DNA from: Euzebyella saccharophila
GTDB taxonomy: Bacteria > Bacteroidota > Bacteroidia > Flavobacteriales > Flavobacteriaceae
Direction: 5' to 3'
DNA: 64,000 bases
Assembly: GCF_014855495.1 (NCBI RefSeq)
Contig: NZ_JACYFJ010000001.1
Coordinates: forward strand, 1,426,001-1,490,000
This document shows, in pieces, positions 34,236 through 43,624 of the stretch. Numbering within the stretch: position 1 is the stretch's first letter; every line of letters starts with the position of its first letter. Made by a program: the position numbers and the translations under genes. Under the pieces are notes generated by a model. It worked only from the letters and a program-made list of their open reading frames with translations, did no database searches and was not told the origin of the DNA.

Positions 34236-37115
34236 TTAGCGGTTGAGGTATAACCTTCCTTGAATTGGTTGGTGACCATCTTTGTTGTAATTAATAACAT
34301 AGAAATAAACACCGTTGGGAGCGGTTTTTCCTTCTTCTGAGCCATCCCACGCAGGGTTGGAGCGGTCTCCTTTAAAGAGTGTTGCACCGTATCTGTTTAG
34401 AATTTCCAAGGTGAATTCAGGAAAAATAATTTCTATGTTGGGAACAAAAAATGAATCGTTTCTACCGTCACCGTTTGGTGAGAAGCCATCGGGAATAAAA
34501 AACCCATAATCTTCGGGGTCGCAATTGGTAAGGTCTACCGTAACGGCATTTCTTTCGGGATTCATACAACCGGTGTCAGGGTTGAAGCTTACGGCATAAT
34601 AGGTTGTTTCCGACTGTAAAAGCGTTTGGTCATCTAACGGATTGCCTTCCTCAGGTGTATCATACCAAAGCACTTCATAAGGGTTGTCTCCCTCTATCGA
34701 ACGCAGGTCGTTAATAGTTGGGTTATCTAAACCGCATAGGGATAGGATCGTAAATTCTAAAGATGCCGGTTCCAAGCCATAGACAGTTGGAACTATTTCT
34801 ACCCTGTCCGTGCTGCTACAACCGTTCGGTTCGGTATTAGCGGCAAAGTAGCTGGTGCCGTCTACCAAAAGTGTAGTGTTGTCTAACGGACTACCACCAG
34901 TGGCATTGGCGTACCAAGTTATGGTTCCGTTAGCAGAAACTGATGGATTCAAATCTAAAACGGTCGCCTGTTCCGAAGCACAAAAAGTTGGGTTGGTATC
35001 CACAGCCATTGGCCTCACAGGGTCCAATAGGTTGACAACTACACGAATTCTATCAGAACCTTCGCAGTTATTGTTGGGGTCTGTATTCGAGATAAAATAA
35101 TTTGCTCCATCAACTAATTCTGTATCCAATGGTAATATATCCATATCGGACTCCGTAGCATAAAAAAGGATTTCCCCGTTGGCAGATACTTCAATATCGG
35201 CCAAGGTTGGGAGCGCCCCGCTAAATTCGTTCAAACAGAAATTCTGATTCTCTTCGGCTACAGGTAAGGCTGGTATTCCTTCGATAGCGAAATTTTCACT
35301 CTCTTCAAATTCAAAAGTGGTTCTACAGGCGGTAGTATCGTCTTGAATGCTTCTCACACTAACTGTGTAGTTTCCTTGCTCCAATGAGGCAACATCCAAA
35401 TCATAAGATGCTGTACCGCCCGTAAAATTGATAGTGTTTTCCAACACTACCAGACCTGTACTTTGGCTAACAACATCATAAGTAATATTATAATCACCAT
35501 CGGCAAGGTTGGGTGCATCAATTTGAACATCAATTTGAGTTGCATTACATGAATTATCTACCCCGAGGTCAAGAACAATATTAGTGGGAGGTGGAACTAC
35601 GTTGAAGCTGCTGGTAATATCACAACCCAAAGTAAAACCGCTTTGAACCGTAAAGGAGATATCATAGGAACCTGCTTCCGGTAATTGGGTTGATGGGATA
35701 TCAAAACTTGCGCTTCCTGAACTAAAGGCAACGTTGGGCATACTAAAGTTGGAATCCGTATTGTCTGAATCCGTAATGGTATAATCAACATCATAATTTC
35801 CTTGGGCCAAACTTAGTGATGCATCGTAAATATTGCTCAAGGATATAGGGATATCACTATCGATACAACTGTCCGTAGCCATTGCATTGGGGTCTGTTAC
35901 AATAAAATCTACTGGGGGTACCTGAATATCAGGGCAAACTTCGGCTCCCAAAGATTCGATGCTAATGGTGATTACTTCATTCATGGGCACGGTACTTGCA
36001 TCAATATCAAAATAACCTGTACCATTATTTGCCAAGACTATCGACGTGGTAGCACTAAAAGTTCCGCTAAGGGATGACAATGAATAATTGCCGCCGTAAG
36101 TGCCATCTTCAATTAAAGAAGTGTTGTAAGTATCTAATACGACTCTATATTCTGTTGGTCCTGCACAAAAATTAGTTGCAGCCATGGTACCTTGTAAAGT
36201 AGGTAAAATGATAATGTCCACAGATGTCTGACTGATGGTACAAACTGCGTGCGAAGGATACACTGTATAGGTAAACGTATAAGTTCCTGGTCCGTTATTG
36301 TCCCTTATAGCTTGAACATCCACCGTATTATCGGTAAGGTCATCCAGTTGATGGGTCGAAGGCCCTTCTGACCAAGTTCCATTGATATCCTCATCCATTA
36401 AGAGCGTATTGAGGTTATAGTTTGTCATACCCGATAAATCTTCTGAGTTGCAAACAGTAAGCGCTGAACCCACACCGGAATTGGCCGGGCGTTGTACCTC
36501 CAAAATCAAACTTACCTGTCTGCTGGGGCATGTGCCTACGGCGGGTACGGTATGTGTAAATTCGTAGATTCCTACGCCGGCATCAGCGGCATTGAAAAAA
36601 TTTTGTGTAAGATGGTCTCCTGCTCCAGGCGTAACGGCGGCCCATGTACCATTAAAGTCTTGAAACTTACCGTCCGTCTCGTCGCCAATAAAACTATGAA
36701 GGTTTACGGCAGGGTTATCTCCACAGGCATCTGCACTACCGTCAATATTGTCCTCCCCCGGATAACCACCAAGGATAACCGTGATCACCGCGCTTTCCCC
36801 ACAAGCGTCATTGGTATAGGTAAATTCATGGAAGCCAGAGTTTTTAACGTCCCAAAGGTTTACGATACCGGTATTTCTGTCCAAGGCAAAGAAATTGGCA
36901 GGGTCGTTCGTGGACCAGGTTCCTCCAGGTGTAGGGGTGCCGCCTAATTGCGCGAATAGATCAAAGGTTTTGTTATTCTCATCTGTGTCTTTATTACAGA
37001 CGGTGACGGAGTTATCGGTCCCGGCGCACTGGGAGTAACTTTTAGTGCTTCCAAAAGCCAAAATCAAAAATATAGTCCATTTAAAATAAGACTCTTTTTG
37101 GAGGAAATATGTCAT
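34236..37115 (-). CDS. Large secreted protein with Ig-like repeats and type B type IX sorting domain
   Basis: A 959-residue exported protein. The signal peptide starts at the ATG at 37115 (MTYFLQKESYFKWTIFLILA); the longer frame adds an unlikely N terminus. The body is a series of Ser/Thr/Asp-rich beta domains with conserved cysteine pairs, and at least two late Ig-like repeats (LFYATESDMDILPLDTELVDG and WYANATGGSPLDNTTLLVDG type). The C terminus is the gliding-motility-associated sorting domain: FFIPDGFSPNGDGRNDSFFV, LEILNRYGATLFKG and NGVYFYVINY. It should be exported by the type IX system and displayed with help of the downstream PorP/SprF and OmpA proteins. The ligand or adhesion target is unknown. 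Confidence 0.9.
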   Translation of the reverse strand: MTYFLQKESYFKWTIFLILAFGSTKSYSQCAGTDNSVTVCNKDTDENNKTFDLFAQLGGTPTPGGTWSTNDPANFFALDRNTGIVNLWDVKNSGFHEFTYTNDACGESAVITVILGGYPGEDNIDGSADACGDNPAVNLHSFIGDETDGKFQDFNGTWAAVTPGAGDHLTQNFFNAADAGVGIYEFTHTVPAVGTCPSRQVSLILEVQRPANSGVGSALTVCNSEDLSGMTNYNLNTLLMDEDINGTWSEGPSTHQLDDLTDNTVDVQAIRDNNGPGTYTFTYTVYPSHAVCTISQTSVDIIILPTLQGTMAATNFCAGPTEYRVVLDTYNTSLIEDGTYGGNYSLSSLSGTFSATTSIVLANNGTGYFDIDASTVPMNEVITISIESLGAEVCPDIQVPPVDFIVTDPNAMATDSCIDSDIPISLSNIYDASLSLAQGNYDVDYTITDSDNTDSNFSMPNVAFSSGSASFDIPSTQLPEAGSYDISFTVQSGFTLGCDITSSFNVVPPPTNIVLDLGVDNSCNATQIDVQIDAPNLADGDYNITYDVVSQSTGLVVLENTINFTGGTASYDLDVASLEQGNYTVSVRSIQDDTTACRTTFEFEESENFAIEGIPALPVAEENQNFCLNEFSGALPTLADIEVSANGEILFYATESDMDILPLDTELVDGANYFISNTDPNNNCEGSDRIRVVVNLLDPVRPMAVDTNPTFCASEQATVLDLNPSVSANGTITWYANATGGSPLDNTTLLVDGTSYFAANTEPNGCSSTDRVEIVPTVYGLEPASLEFTILSLCGLDNPTINDLRSIEGDNPYEVLWYDTPEEGNPLDDQTLLQSETTYYAVSFNPDTGCMNPERNAVTVDLTNCDPEDYGFFIPDGFSPNGDGRNDSFFVPNIEIIFPEFTLEILNRYGATLFKGDRSNPAWDGSEEGKTAPNGVYFYVINYNKDGHQPIQGRLYLNR

Positions 37116-37349
37116 GGTAGGTTGTTTAAGGCCAGATTTCTCCTGCCTAATCGTAGGCAAAACTATCGGTATGTGAAATGAAGAACGAAAAAATGTTGTC
37201 AATCAGCCATTTTGAAAGGTGAATCTTACAATATAAGTGGACTGTATTAATGAAAATATGCATTTTGTCGATGAATCATAGCCTTTTGGAGGATTTTGAG
37301 GTTGTAATGCGAAAATTTTAGAATGAATCGTCTTCACAACTTCAATACC

Positions 37350-37357
37350 TATATTTG
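37350..37357 (+). promoter_or_regulatory. mpl promoter -7 element TATATTTG
   Basis: A full TAnnTTTG match ending 16 bases before the ATG at 37374. It lies inside the longer open frame from 37323, which supports the later start. Confidence 0.45.
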
Positions 37358-37373
37358 CGTAAACATTTTTTTA

Positions 37374-38732
37374 ATGCAGATTCATTTTATAGCCATTGGC
37401 GGAAGCGCCATGCACAATTTAGCCTTGGCACTTGAGCATAAAGGATATACAATAACAGGTAGCGACGATGTCATCTTTGAGCCTTCAAAAAGTAGGTTAC
37501 AAGAAAAGGGATTGCTACCGGAAGCGTTTGGGTGGTTTCCCGATAAAATCCATCAGGGTCTTGATGCCGTTATTTTGGGCATGCATGCAAAACCTGATAA
37601 TCCAGAGTTGTTAAAGGCTCAAGAGTTGGGACTTACCATTTACTCCTATCCCGAGTTTCTTTACGAGCAGAGTAAACATAAGACCAGGGTGGTTATTGGG
37701 GGTAGCCATGGTAAAACCACTATTACCTCAATGATTTTGCATGTGCTGAATTATCATGATATTAAGGTGGATTATATGGTAGGGGCACAGCTAGAGGGTT
37801 TTGACCGCATGGTGCATTTAACCGAAGAAAATGATTTCATCGTATTGGAGGGCGATGAGTATTTATCATCACCTATTGACCGAAGACCGAAATTTCATCT
37901 TTATAAGCCTAATATTGCACTGCTAAGCGGAATTGCTTGGGACCATATCAACGTTTTTCCCACCTTTGAAAATTATGTGGAGCAGTTTCAGATTTTTGTA
38001 GATGGAATTGTGAAAGGAGGTAGCATAACGTATAATGAGGAAGACGAAGAAGTTAAAAAGGTCGTAGAGGCTTCTGAAAATCCGATTCGTAAATTGCCTT
38101 ACCGTACTCCTGAGTACTCCCTTGAAAATGGTGAAACGCTATTGGAAACTCCCGATGGGCCAATGCCAATTGAAGTATTTGGCAAGCACAATTTAAGTAA
38201 TTTGGCCGGTGCAAAATGGATTTGTCAGAATATGGGGGTGGATGAAGAAGATTTTTACGAGGCCATAGCCACATTTAAAGGGGCTTCCAAAAGACTGGAA
38301 AAAATTGCGGAAGGCACTACTTCTGTGGCCTATAAAGACTTTGCCCATTCGCCTAGTAAGGTAGCGGCAACCACTAGAGCGGTAAAAGAGCAGTACCCCG
38401 ATAGAAAATTAATTGCTTGTTTAGAACTGCATACCTATAGTAGTTTTAACCCCGAATTTTTAAAGGAATATAAAGGAGCTTTAGATGCGGCTGATGAAGC
38501 CATTGTTTTCTATTTGCCGGAATCCGTAGCTATAAAGAAGCTAGAGCCTGTTTCTCCCGAACAGATTAAGGAAGCTTTTGAAAGAAGTGATTTGCAGATT
38601 TTTACAGAGGCAAGTTCGTTCCACAATCGCATATATGCTTCCGATTTTGATAATTCTACTTTGTTATTGATGAGTTCGGGTAATTACGGCGGTTTAAGCC
38701 TCCGAGAAGTCATGCAAAAAATTGAAGCTTAA
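37374..38732 (+). CDS. mpl: UDP-N-acetylmuramate:L-alanyl-gamma-D-glutamyl-meso-diaminopimelate ligase
   Basis: A 452-residue Mur ligase family enzyme that recycles cell-wall tripeptide by joining it to UDP-MurNAc in the cytosol. The N-terminal dinucleotide-type fold reads IHFIAIGGSAMHNLALAL, which is characteristic of Mpl rather than MurC. The central ATP site is VVIGGSHGKTTITSMI, followed by LEGDEYLSS, SGIAWDHINVFPTF and the C-terminal domain (YKDFAHSPSKVAAT). The start at 37374 is chosen because the upstream extension contains the promoter. The radC gene follows after 57 bases. Confidence 0.93.
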   Translation: MQIHFIAIGGSAMHNLALALEHKGYTITGSDDVIFEPSKSRLQEKGLLPEAFGWFPDKIHQGLDAVILGMHAKPDNPELLKAQELGLTIYSYPEFLYEQSKHKTRVVIGGSHGKTTITSMILHVLNYHDIKVDYMVGAQLEGFDRMVHLTEENDFIVLEGDEYLSSPIDRRPKFHLYKPNIALLSGIAWDHINVFPTFENYVEQFQIFVDGIVKGGSITYNEEDEEVKKVVEASENPIRKLPYRTPEYSLENGETLLETPDGPMPIEVFGKHNLSNLAGAKWICQNMGVDEEDFYEAIATFKGASKRLEKIAEGTTSVAYKDFAHSPSKVAATTRAVKEQYPDRKLIACLELHTYSSFNPEFLKEYKGALDAADEAIVFYLPESVAIKKLEPVSPEQIKEAFERSDLQIFTEASSFHNRIYASDFDNSTLLLMSSGNYGGLSLREVMQKIEA

Positions 38733-38789
38733 GCCCAACTGCCAAATTTCAAGTAACGGAGAATTGTATTTAGTGTTTATCTTTATCCT

Positions 38790-39488
38790 ATGCAGGAAGA
38801 AAAAAAGTCTTTTTCCATTAAAAACTGGTCAGATGATGACAAGCCTAGGGAGAAGTTGGTACAAAAAGGGCGATCCGTCTTATCCGATGCAGAGCTTATA
38901 GCTATATTAATTGGTTCTGGTAGCAGAAATGAAAGTGCCGTGGAACTCTCCAAAAGAATTTTGGCTTCTGTGGAGAACAATCTAAATGAATTGGGAAAGC
39001 TCTCCATAAAGCAACTAATGTCCTTCAAGGGTATAGGGGAAGCAAAAGCCGTTACCATTGCCGCAGCCTTGGAAATTGGAAGGAGGAGAAGGGGAGAAGA
39101 GGCCCTGGTTGTTTCAAAAATCACCTGTAGCCGCGATGCCTACGAAATTTTGCAACCTTTGATAGGAGAACTGGAGCACGAAGAATTCTGGATTCTTTAT
39201 TTGAACAATTCCAACAAAGTGTTGCACAAAGCTCAATTGAGCAAAGGAGGTTTGACGGGTACTTTGGTCGATGTTCGTATTGTTATGAAACAAGCCCTTG
39301 AATTAGGGGCAGTGGGCTTGATATTGGCCCACAATCATCCTTCCGGCACTTTAAGGCCAAGTACACAAGACAAGAACATTACCCAAAAATTAAAGCGGGC
39401 CGCAGAGGCTTTGGATGTGAAAGTTTTGGATCATATCATCGTCACCCAGAGAGATTATTATAGTTTTGCTGATGAGACTATATTGTAA
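38790..39488 (+). CDS. radC: RadC family JAB-domain protein
   Basis: A 232-residue RadC protein. The N-terminal UPF0758 region includes the helix-hairpin-helix-like LMSFKGIGEAKAVTIAAALE. The C-terminal JAB/MPN domain has the metal motif HNHPSGTLRPSTQD with the upstream Glu in GELEHEEFW. Family members were once linked to DNA repair, but the true role is unsettled; the fold is that of a metal-dependent hydrolase. It lies between mpl and a polysaccharide deacetylase-like gene on the same strand with short gaps. Full length. Confidence 0.95.
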   Translation: MQEEKKSFSIKNWSDDDKPREKLVQKGRSVLSDAELIAILIGSGSRNESAVELSKRILASVENNLNELGKLSIKQLMSFKGIGEAKAVTIAAALEIGRRRRGEEALVVSKITCSRDAYEILQPLIGELEHEEFWILYLNNSNKVLHKAQLSKGGLTGTLVDVRIVMKQALELGAVGLILAHNHPSGTLRPSTQDKNITQKLKRAAEALDVKVLDHIIVTQRDYYSFADETIL

Positions 39489-39525
39489 AGAAGGTCCTAT
39501 ATAAAACAAGCCTCTTAAACTAGTT

Positions 39526-40824
39526 ATGTTATTAATCTACACCCATAAAATTACGCCTCGCCTTACATATACCATGAGGCAACTATTTACGCGTATTTTA
39601 GGTGTGGAAATTACCTTTACGACCAAAGTAGAGGATTTTATTAAGCATTCCGGAGCTAAAATTACCTACACCAAACAAGCACTTCAGAATGAATTTTTCG
39701 TAAGAAGTAATGACCTTTTGTTTGAACAGGGTATCAACGATTTTCAAATTACCGTAAGGGATTGGGATGGAGTACCATGTTTTTTTAGTGCCGGTGAACG
39801 TAGTAATCTCCCCTTTGATATTTTCTCTGCCAGCTTTTATCTATTGAGTAGATACGAAGAGTATTTGCCCCATGTAAAGGATGTTCACGGTAGGTTTCCT
39901 CCCAAGGAGAGCTTGGCGCATATGAATAATTTTTTGAGACTTCCAGTAGTGGATATTTGGGCATATCGCCTAAGGGAAATGCTGTTGGAGAAATTTCCCG
40001 GTTTGGAATATACATCTCGTGAATATAAGTACACCAGCTTAATTGATGTAACAACTTCCCATAGTTACGCATACAGGGGTTTGGTGCGGAGTGTTGCAGG
40101 ATTGTTTTATGATTTAGGAACTTTAAAATTAAGAAGGGTTGCCGATCGTGTAAAAGTGTGGTTCAATTCCCAAAGTGACCCCTATGACAATTTTGAATAC
40201 TTGGTGGACCTTCATAAAAAATTGGATCTAAAAAGTATTTTTTTCTTTCAGTTTGCGGCATATTCAACCTATGACAAAAATGTATCGCCCAACCACAACA
40301 AATTTAGGTATCTGATCAAATCCATTTCTGATTATTCTACAGTAGCCTTGGCCGCCTCCTATAGTTCTTTTTCTAATGTAGAGTTGCTAAAAAAGGAACG
40401 TAAAGATTTGGCAGGTGTAATCAACAGGTCGGTAGATGCTTCTAGAATGCGATACAACAGAATACAAATTCCTCAAAGCTACCGTGATTTAATAGAAGCT
40501 GAATTTACGGATGACTATACCATGGGATATACCCACGAACTAGGTTTTAGGGCGGGAACCTGTAGTACCTTTTACTTCTACGATATTAATTTGGAAATAC
40601 AGCAGCCCATTAGGGTGCATCCTTTTGCCGTACATGATTATGCCCTCAATAATTTTAAAACCAAGGAGGCCATGCTGGAAGGGGTAAACGGTATTTATCA
40701 GCAAGTAAAAAATGTAAAGGGGGAGTTTCTGTCCATTTTCTCAAATGAATTGTTGGGAGGTAAAGTGAACAGGGTTGATTGGAAGGATTTTTACGCACAA
40801 TTTATCAAGAGATTCAATGTTTAG
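39526..40824 (+). CDS. Polysaccharide deacetylase-like family protein
   Basis: A 432-residue cytosolic-looking protein (no signal peptide). The N-terminal 160 residues match the region found ahead of flavobacterial NodB-like domains (MLLIYTHKITPRLTYTMRQLF, then DIFSASFYLLSRYEEYL). A deacetylase-like barrel follows with SLIDVTTSHSY at the position where active NodB enzymes have TxDVDxxxx. LKSIFFFQFAAYSTYDKN is consistent with another barrel strand and TMGYTHELGFRAGTC with the motif that follows the substrate. The catalytic aspartate seems present, but the histidine pair is not obvious. It overlaps the next gene by 8 bp. Substrate unknown. Confidence 0.7.
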   Translation: MLLIYTHKITPRLTYTMRQLFTRILGVEITFTTKVEDFIKHSGAKITYTKQALQNEFFVRSNDLLFEQGINDFQITVRDWDGVPCFFSAGERSNLPFDIFSASFYLLSRYEEYLPHVKDVHGRFPPKESLAHMNNFLRLPVVDIWAYRLREMLLEKFPGLEYTSREYKYTSLIDVTTSHSYAYRGLVRSVAGLFYDLGTLKLRRVADRVKVWFNSQSDPYDNFEYLVDLHKKLDLKSIFFFQFAAYSTYDKNVSPNHNKFRYLIKSISDYSTVALAASYSSFSNVELLKKERKDLAGVINRSVDASRMRYNRIQIPQSYRDLIEAEFTDDYTMGYTHELGFRAGTCSTFYFYDINLEIQQPIRVHPFAVHDYALNNFKTKEAMLEGVNGIYQQVKNVKGEFLSIFSNELLGGKVNRVDWKDFYAQFIKRFNV

Positions 40825-41506
40825 AGATACCATAACCGATGTTTTTTTCGATTTGGACCACACCCTGTGGGATTTTGAAAAAAATTCTGCACTTACTTTT
40901 GAAAAGATTTTGGTCAAAAATGAAATTTCGATTCAATTAAGTGATTTTTTAGAAGTTTATATTCCCGCCAACTTGGCCTTTTGGAAATTATATCGCGAGG
41001 AAAAAATCACCAAAGAGGAATTAAGGTACCAAAGGTTAAAAACGGTTTTTGATGATTTAAAATATTCGCTTCCCGATGATATCATTCATAAAATGGCTTC
41101 GGATTATATAGATAATCTTTCAACCTACAATCATTTGTTTCCTCACACGGTAGAGATTTTGGAGTATCTCAGACCCAATTATAGATTGCACATAATTACC
41201 AACGGTTTTCACGAAGTACAGAATAAGAAGCTCAAAAATGCGGGTATATCCCACTACTTTGAACAAGTTATTAATTCGGAAATGGCAGGGGTAAAAAAGC
41301 CCAATCCTTATATTTTTAAGTTGGCCTTGGAAAAAGCGGGTACCTATTCCCAAAAGTCATTGATGATAGGGGACAGTTTAGAGGCAGATATTCAAGGAGC
41401 ATTGGCAGTTGGTTATAAGGCTTTGCACTTTAATGCCCATAAGGAACCAAAGCATCACCATTGTGAAATGATTGATGAACTTATTGAAATAAAATCTTTT
41501 TTATAG
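40817..41506 (+). CDS. YjjG-type HAD family nucleotidase
   Basis: A 229-residue HAD hydrolase. Motif I is FFDLDHTLWDFEKNS, with Asp12 and Asp14. Motif II is IITNGFHEVQ, the lysine is in SEMAGVKKPNPYIF, and motif IV is MIGDSLEADIQGA. The helical C1 cap matches YjjG-type phosphatases that remove phosphate from non-canonical pyrimidine nucleotides. The frame extends 42 bases upstream, but the ATG at 40817 starts right before the conserved core and overlaps the previous stop by 8 bp, a typical coupled start. Exact substrate uncertain. Confidence 0.9.
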   Translation: MFRDTITDVFFDLDHTLWDFEKNSALTFEKILVKNEISIQLSDFLEVYIPANLAFWKLYREEKITKEELRYQRLKTVFDDLKYSLPDDIIHKMASDYIDNLSTYNHLFPHTVEILEYLRPNYRLHIITNGFHEVQNKKLKNAGISHYFEQVINSEMAGVKKPNPYIFKLALEKAGTYSQKSLMIGDSLEADIQGALAVGYKALHFNAHKEPKHHHCEMIDELIEIKSFL

Positions 41507-41556
41507 AGTTATATAGGTGTGACCCCTAGGGCCTTTAAACCCTCTTAGGTGATACC

Positions 41557-42108
41557 ATGAAAATACTCTATAAGTACATTCTAACTTTTATCGTTCTAAT
41601 ATCCTCTGTCACCTCATGTGTTGAGGAGCAGGATTTTGACCAATATGATGATATTTCGGTGACTCCTACCTATGAGGCAAGTATGCTGTATGTAGAAGCC
41701 CCGGAAGAAATGGTAAACCAGGCTCCAAGTAATCAAGTATTCATTCAAAACTTCAATTTTGATGCCTTTAGTTATAAAACCTTTGCAGAAAGGGTTTTGG
41801 ACGGTTCTATCACTTATATCATTGAAAATACTACTAGTAAGCCATTGGAGATTATGGTGGAGTTTTTAGATGATCAGGGCAATGTTCTGGGGCCTGTGGA
41901 GCGTTTTGATATAGACCCGGCTCCCACGGCAGTATTGCAACGGGAAGTTGCTTATGGTGACGCAGGACGTCCTATAGATATAATTACCAATACTTCTAGT
42001 ATTCGTGTGAGTACCACCAATTTAGGTGATACTACAAGCGTCTCCAATGAAGATGATCCCAAAATCATTGTGAAATCAAGCGCTAAATTTAGAGTACGCC
42101 TTAAATGA
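41557..42108 (+). CDS. Flavobacterial lipoprotein of unknown function
   Basis: A 183-residue lipoprotein with signal MKILYKYILTFIVLISSVTSC, lipobox SVTSC, followed by an acidic linker (VEEQDFDQYDD). The mature part is strand-rich with an LEIMVEFLDDQGNVLGPVERF segment, resembling a beta-sandwich. I do not recognise a named domain. Its stop overlaps the start of the DUF5723 gene (ATGA), so the two are translationally coupled and may form an outer-membrane pair: a surface or periplasmic lipoprotein and a barrel. Confidence 0.7.
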   Translation: MKILYKYILTFIVLISSVTSCVEEQDFDQYDDISVTPTYEASMLYVEAPEEMVNQAPSNQVFIQNFNFDAFSYKTFAERVLDGSITYIIENTTSKPLEIMVEFLDDQGNVLGPVERFDIDPAPTAVLQREVAYGDAGRPIDIITNTSSIRVSTTNLGDTTSVSNEDDPKIIVKSSAKFRVRLK

Positions 42109-43535
42109 ATCTAAGTAATACCATATTCATAATGCTACTTTTGGTAGGTTATTTGGTTCATGCACAGAACAAACAGCTCTTGTATGATTTTACTGAAATT
42201 CCCCAAGCGGCGATGGTCAACCCTGGTGTGGAAACAGATTTTCAATGGTACTCGGGCATTCCTGCTTTATCCGGAATATCTATACAGGCCGGTTCCAGTG
42301 GGGTTTCTGTGGATGATATTTTTGCCAATGATGGCCTGGATATTAATGATAAAATACGAAACAGGGCCATTTACGGGATGGATGTAAGGGATGAGCTCAG
42401 CGGCACTTTTCAAATTGAATTCTTAAACGTTGGATTTAGGGGCAAAAATCCAGATCTCTTTTACAATGGTGGAATGTATTTAGAAGGGGATGCCATTGGC
42501 TATTGGTTTCGTGATTATGCTATTTTGGCTTATGAGGGTAATGCGGATAGGCTTGATGAGGCCTTTGATTTGGGTCACCTTAAAACAAGAGGGGAGTTGG
42601 TCAATGTTTTGCATTTTGGTGTAAACAAACAAATGGGTAACGGACTCACCATTGGAGGGAGGGCCAAGATTTATTCCAGTATTTTTGATTTTAACTCTAC
42701 AAGAAACAGTGGTAGTTTTGTCACCAGTGAAGGTCAAAGTAATATTTACGTTAGCACACTGCAAGCCAATATGAGGCTAAGGACATCTGGCTTAAATTCT
42801 TTAAAGGATTCCTATGACGAAGATAACACTTCAGCAACGATAATTAAGAGAGCTCTTTTTGGAGGGAATTTAGGGGTTGGGTTTGATGCTGGCTTTACCT
42901 ATCATTTGAACGAACAATTAACCGTTACCGGAAGTCTTTTGGACATTGGCTTTATTTACCATTCCAATGATGTAAAAACCTATAGTTTACAGGGAAAAAC
43001 TACCCTAGAAGGGGTGGAAGTAATTCTTCCGGATGCCTTTGATGATCCAAATACTGATTTCTGGGAAGATTTGGTAGATGAGGTGGAAGAATTTGTACCT
43101 TTTGAGGATAATGCGAGGAGTTATGTAGCTTTTAGGCCAACCAAATTATATGCCTCTATACGATATAATTTTGGAGAGCCCGTAGAGAGTAGAGCAAATT
43201 GCGACTGCGGACCGTATAGTTCAAATGGTGCAGGAAATAGGGCTAAATATGTGAATGGTGTGGGAGCACAACTTTATGCTATTAGCAGGCCTAGAGGTCC
43301 GCAAGCTGCTTTAACTGCATTCTATCAAAGAAGATTCGGCAATTTTATGGCTTTAAAGATGGCCTACACCGTAGATAAATTTTCTTTTACCAATATTGGG
43401 TTGGGGGTAAACTTTCAGGCCGGACCTGTAAACTTCTATGCCATGGCAGATAATTTACTTTCCTATAGAAATATAGCTGCAAGTAATTATGCTTCTTTTC
43501 AGTTAGGATTAAATATTATATCTTGGGGGCAATAG
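42105..43535 (+). CDS. DUF5723-type outer membrane beta-barrel protein
   Basis: A 476-residue exported protein with signal MNLSNTIFIMLLLVGYLVHAQ. The mature start (QLLYDFTEIPQAAMVNPG) and the alternating-strand pattern to the aromatic C-terminal part (ASFQLGLNIISWGQ) match the DUF5723/PorP-like barrel group of Bacteroidota. A Cys-x-Cys loop, ANCDCGPYSSNGAG, is near residue 370. Translationally coupled to the upstream lipoprotein. The role is unknown; by analogy with PorP/SprF barrels it could take part in surface display, but no type IX cargo is adjacent. Confidence 0.72.
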   Translation: MNLSNTIFIMLLLVGYLVHAQNKQLLYDFTEIPQAAMVNPGVETDFQWYSGIPALSGISIQAGSSGVSVDDIFANDGLDINDKIRNRAIYGMDVRDELSGTFQIEFLNVGFRGKNPDLFYNGGMYLEGDAIGYWFRDYAILAYEGNADRLDEAFDLGHLKTRGELVNVLHFGVNKQMGNGLTIGGRAKIYSSIFDFNSTRNSGSFVTSEGQSNIYVSTLQANMRLRTSGLNSLKDSYDEDNTSATIIKRALFGGNLGVGFDAGFTYHLNEQLTVTGSLLDIGFIYHSNDVKTYSLQGKTTLEGVEVILPDAFDDPNTDFWEDLVDEVEEFVPFEDNARSYVAFRPTKLYASIRYNFGEPVESRANCDCGPYSSNGAGNRAKYVNGVGAQLYAISRPRGPQAALTAFYQRRFGNFMALKMAYTVDKFSFTNIGLGVNFQAGPVNFYAMADNLLSYRNIAASNYASFQLGLNIISWGQ

Positions 43536-43624
43536 GGAAGGGGTATCTTCTTAATTAGGTGCTAAATTAAAATTTGGCATGCTTTTTTCATCTTCCTTTG
43601 TAAAATCGATTAAAGAAAAAGATT

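Noticed and set aside
37323-37373. Longer N terminus for mpl
   Set aside because: Contains the TATATTTG promoter box; the family begins at 37374.
41515-41556. CCCTAGGG palindrome and TAGGTG direct repeats before the lipoprotein gene
   Set aside because: Too short to separate from chance, and no promoter box accompanies them.
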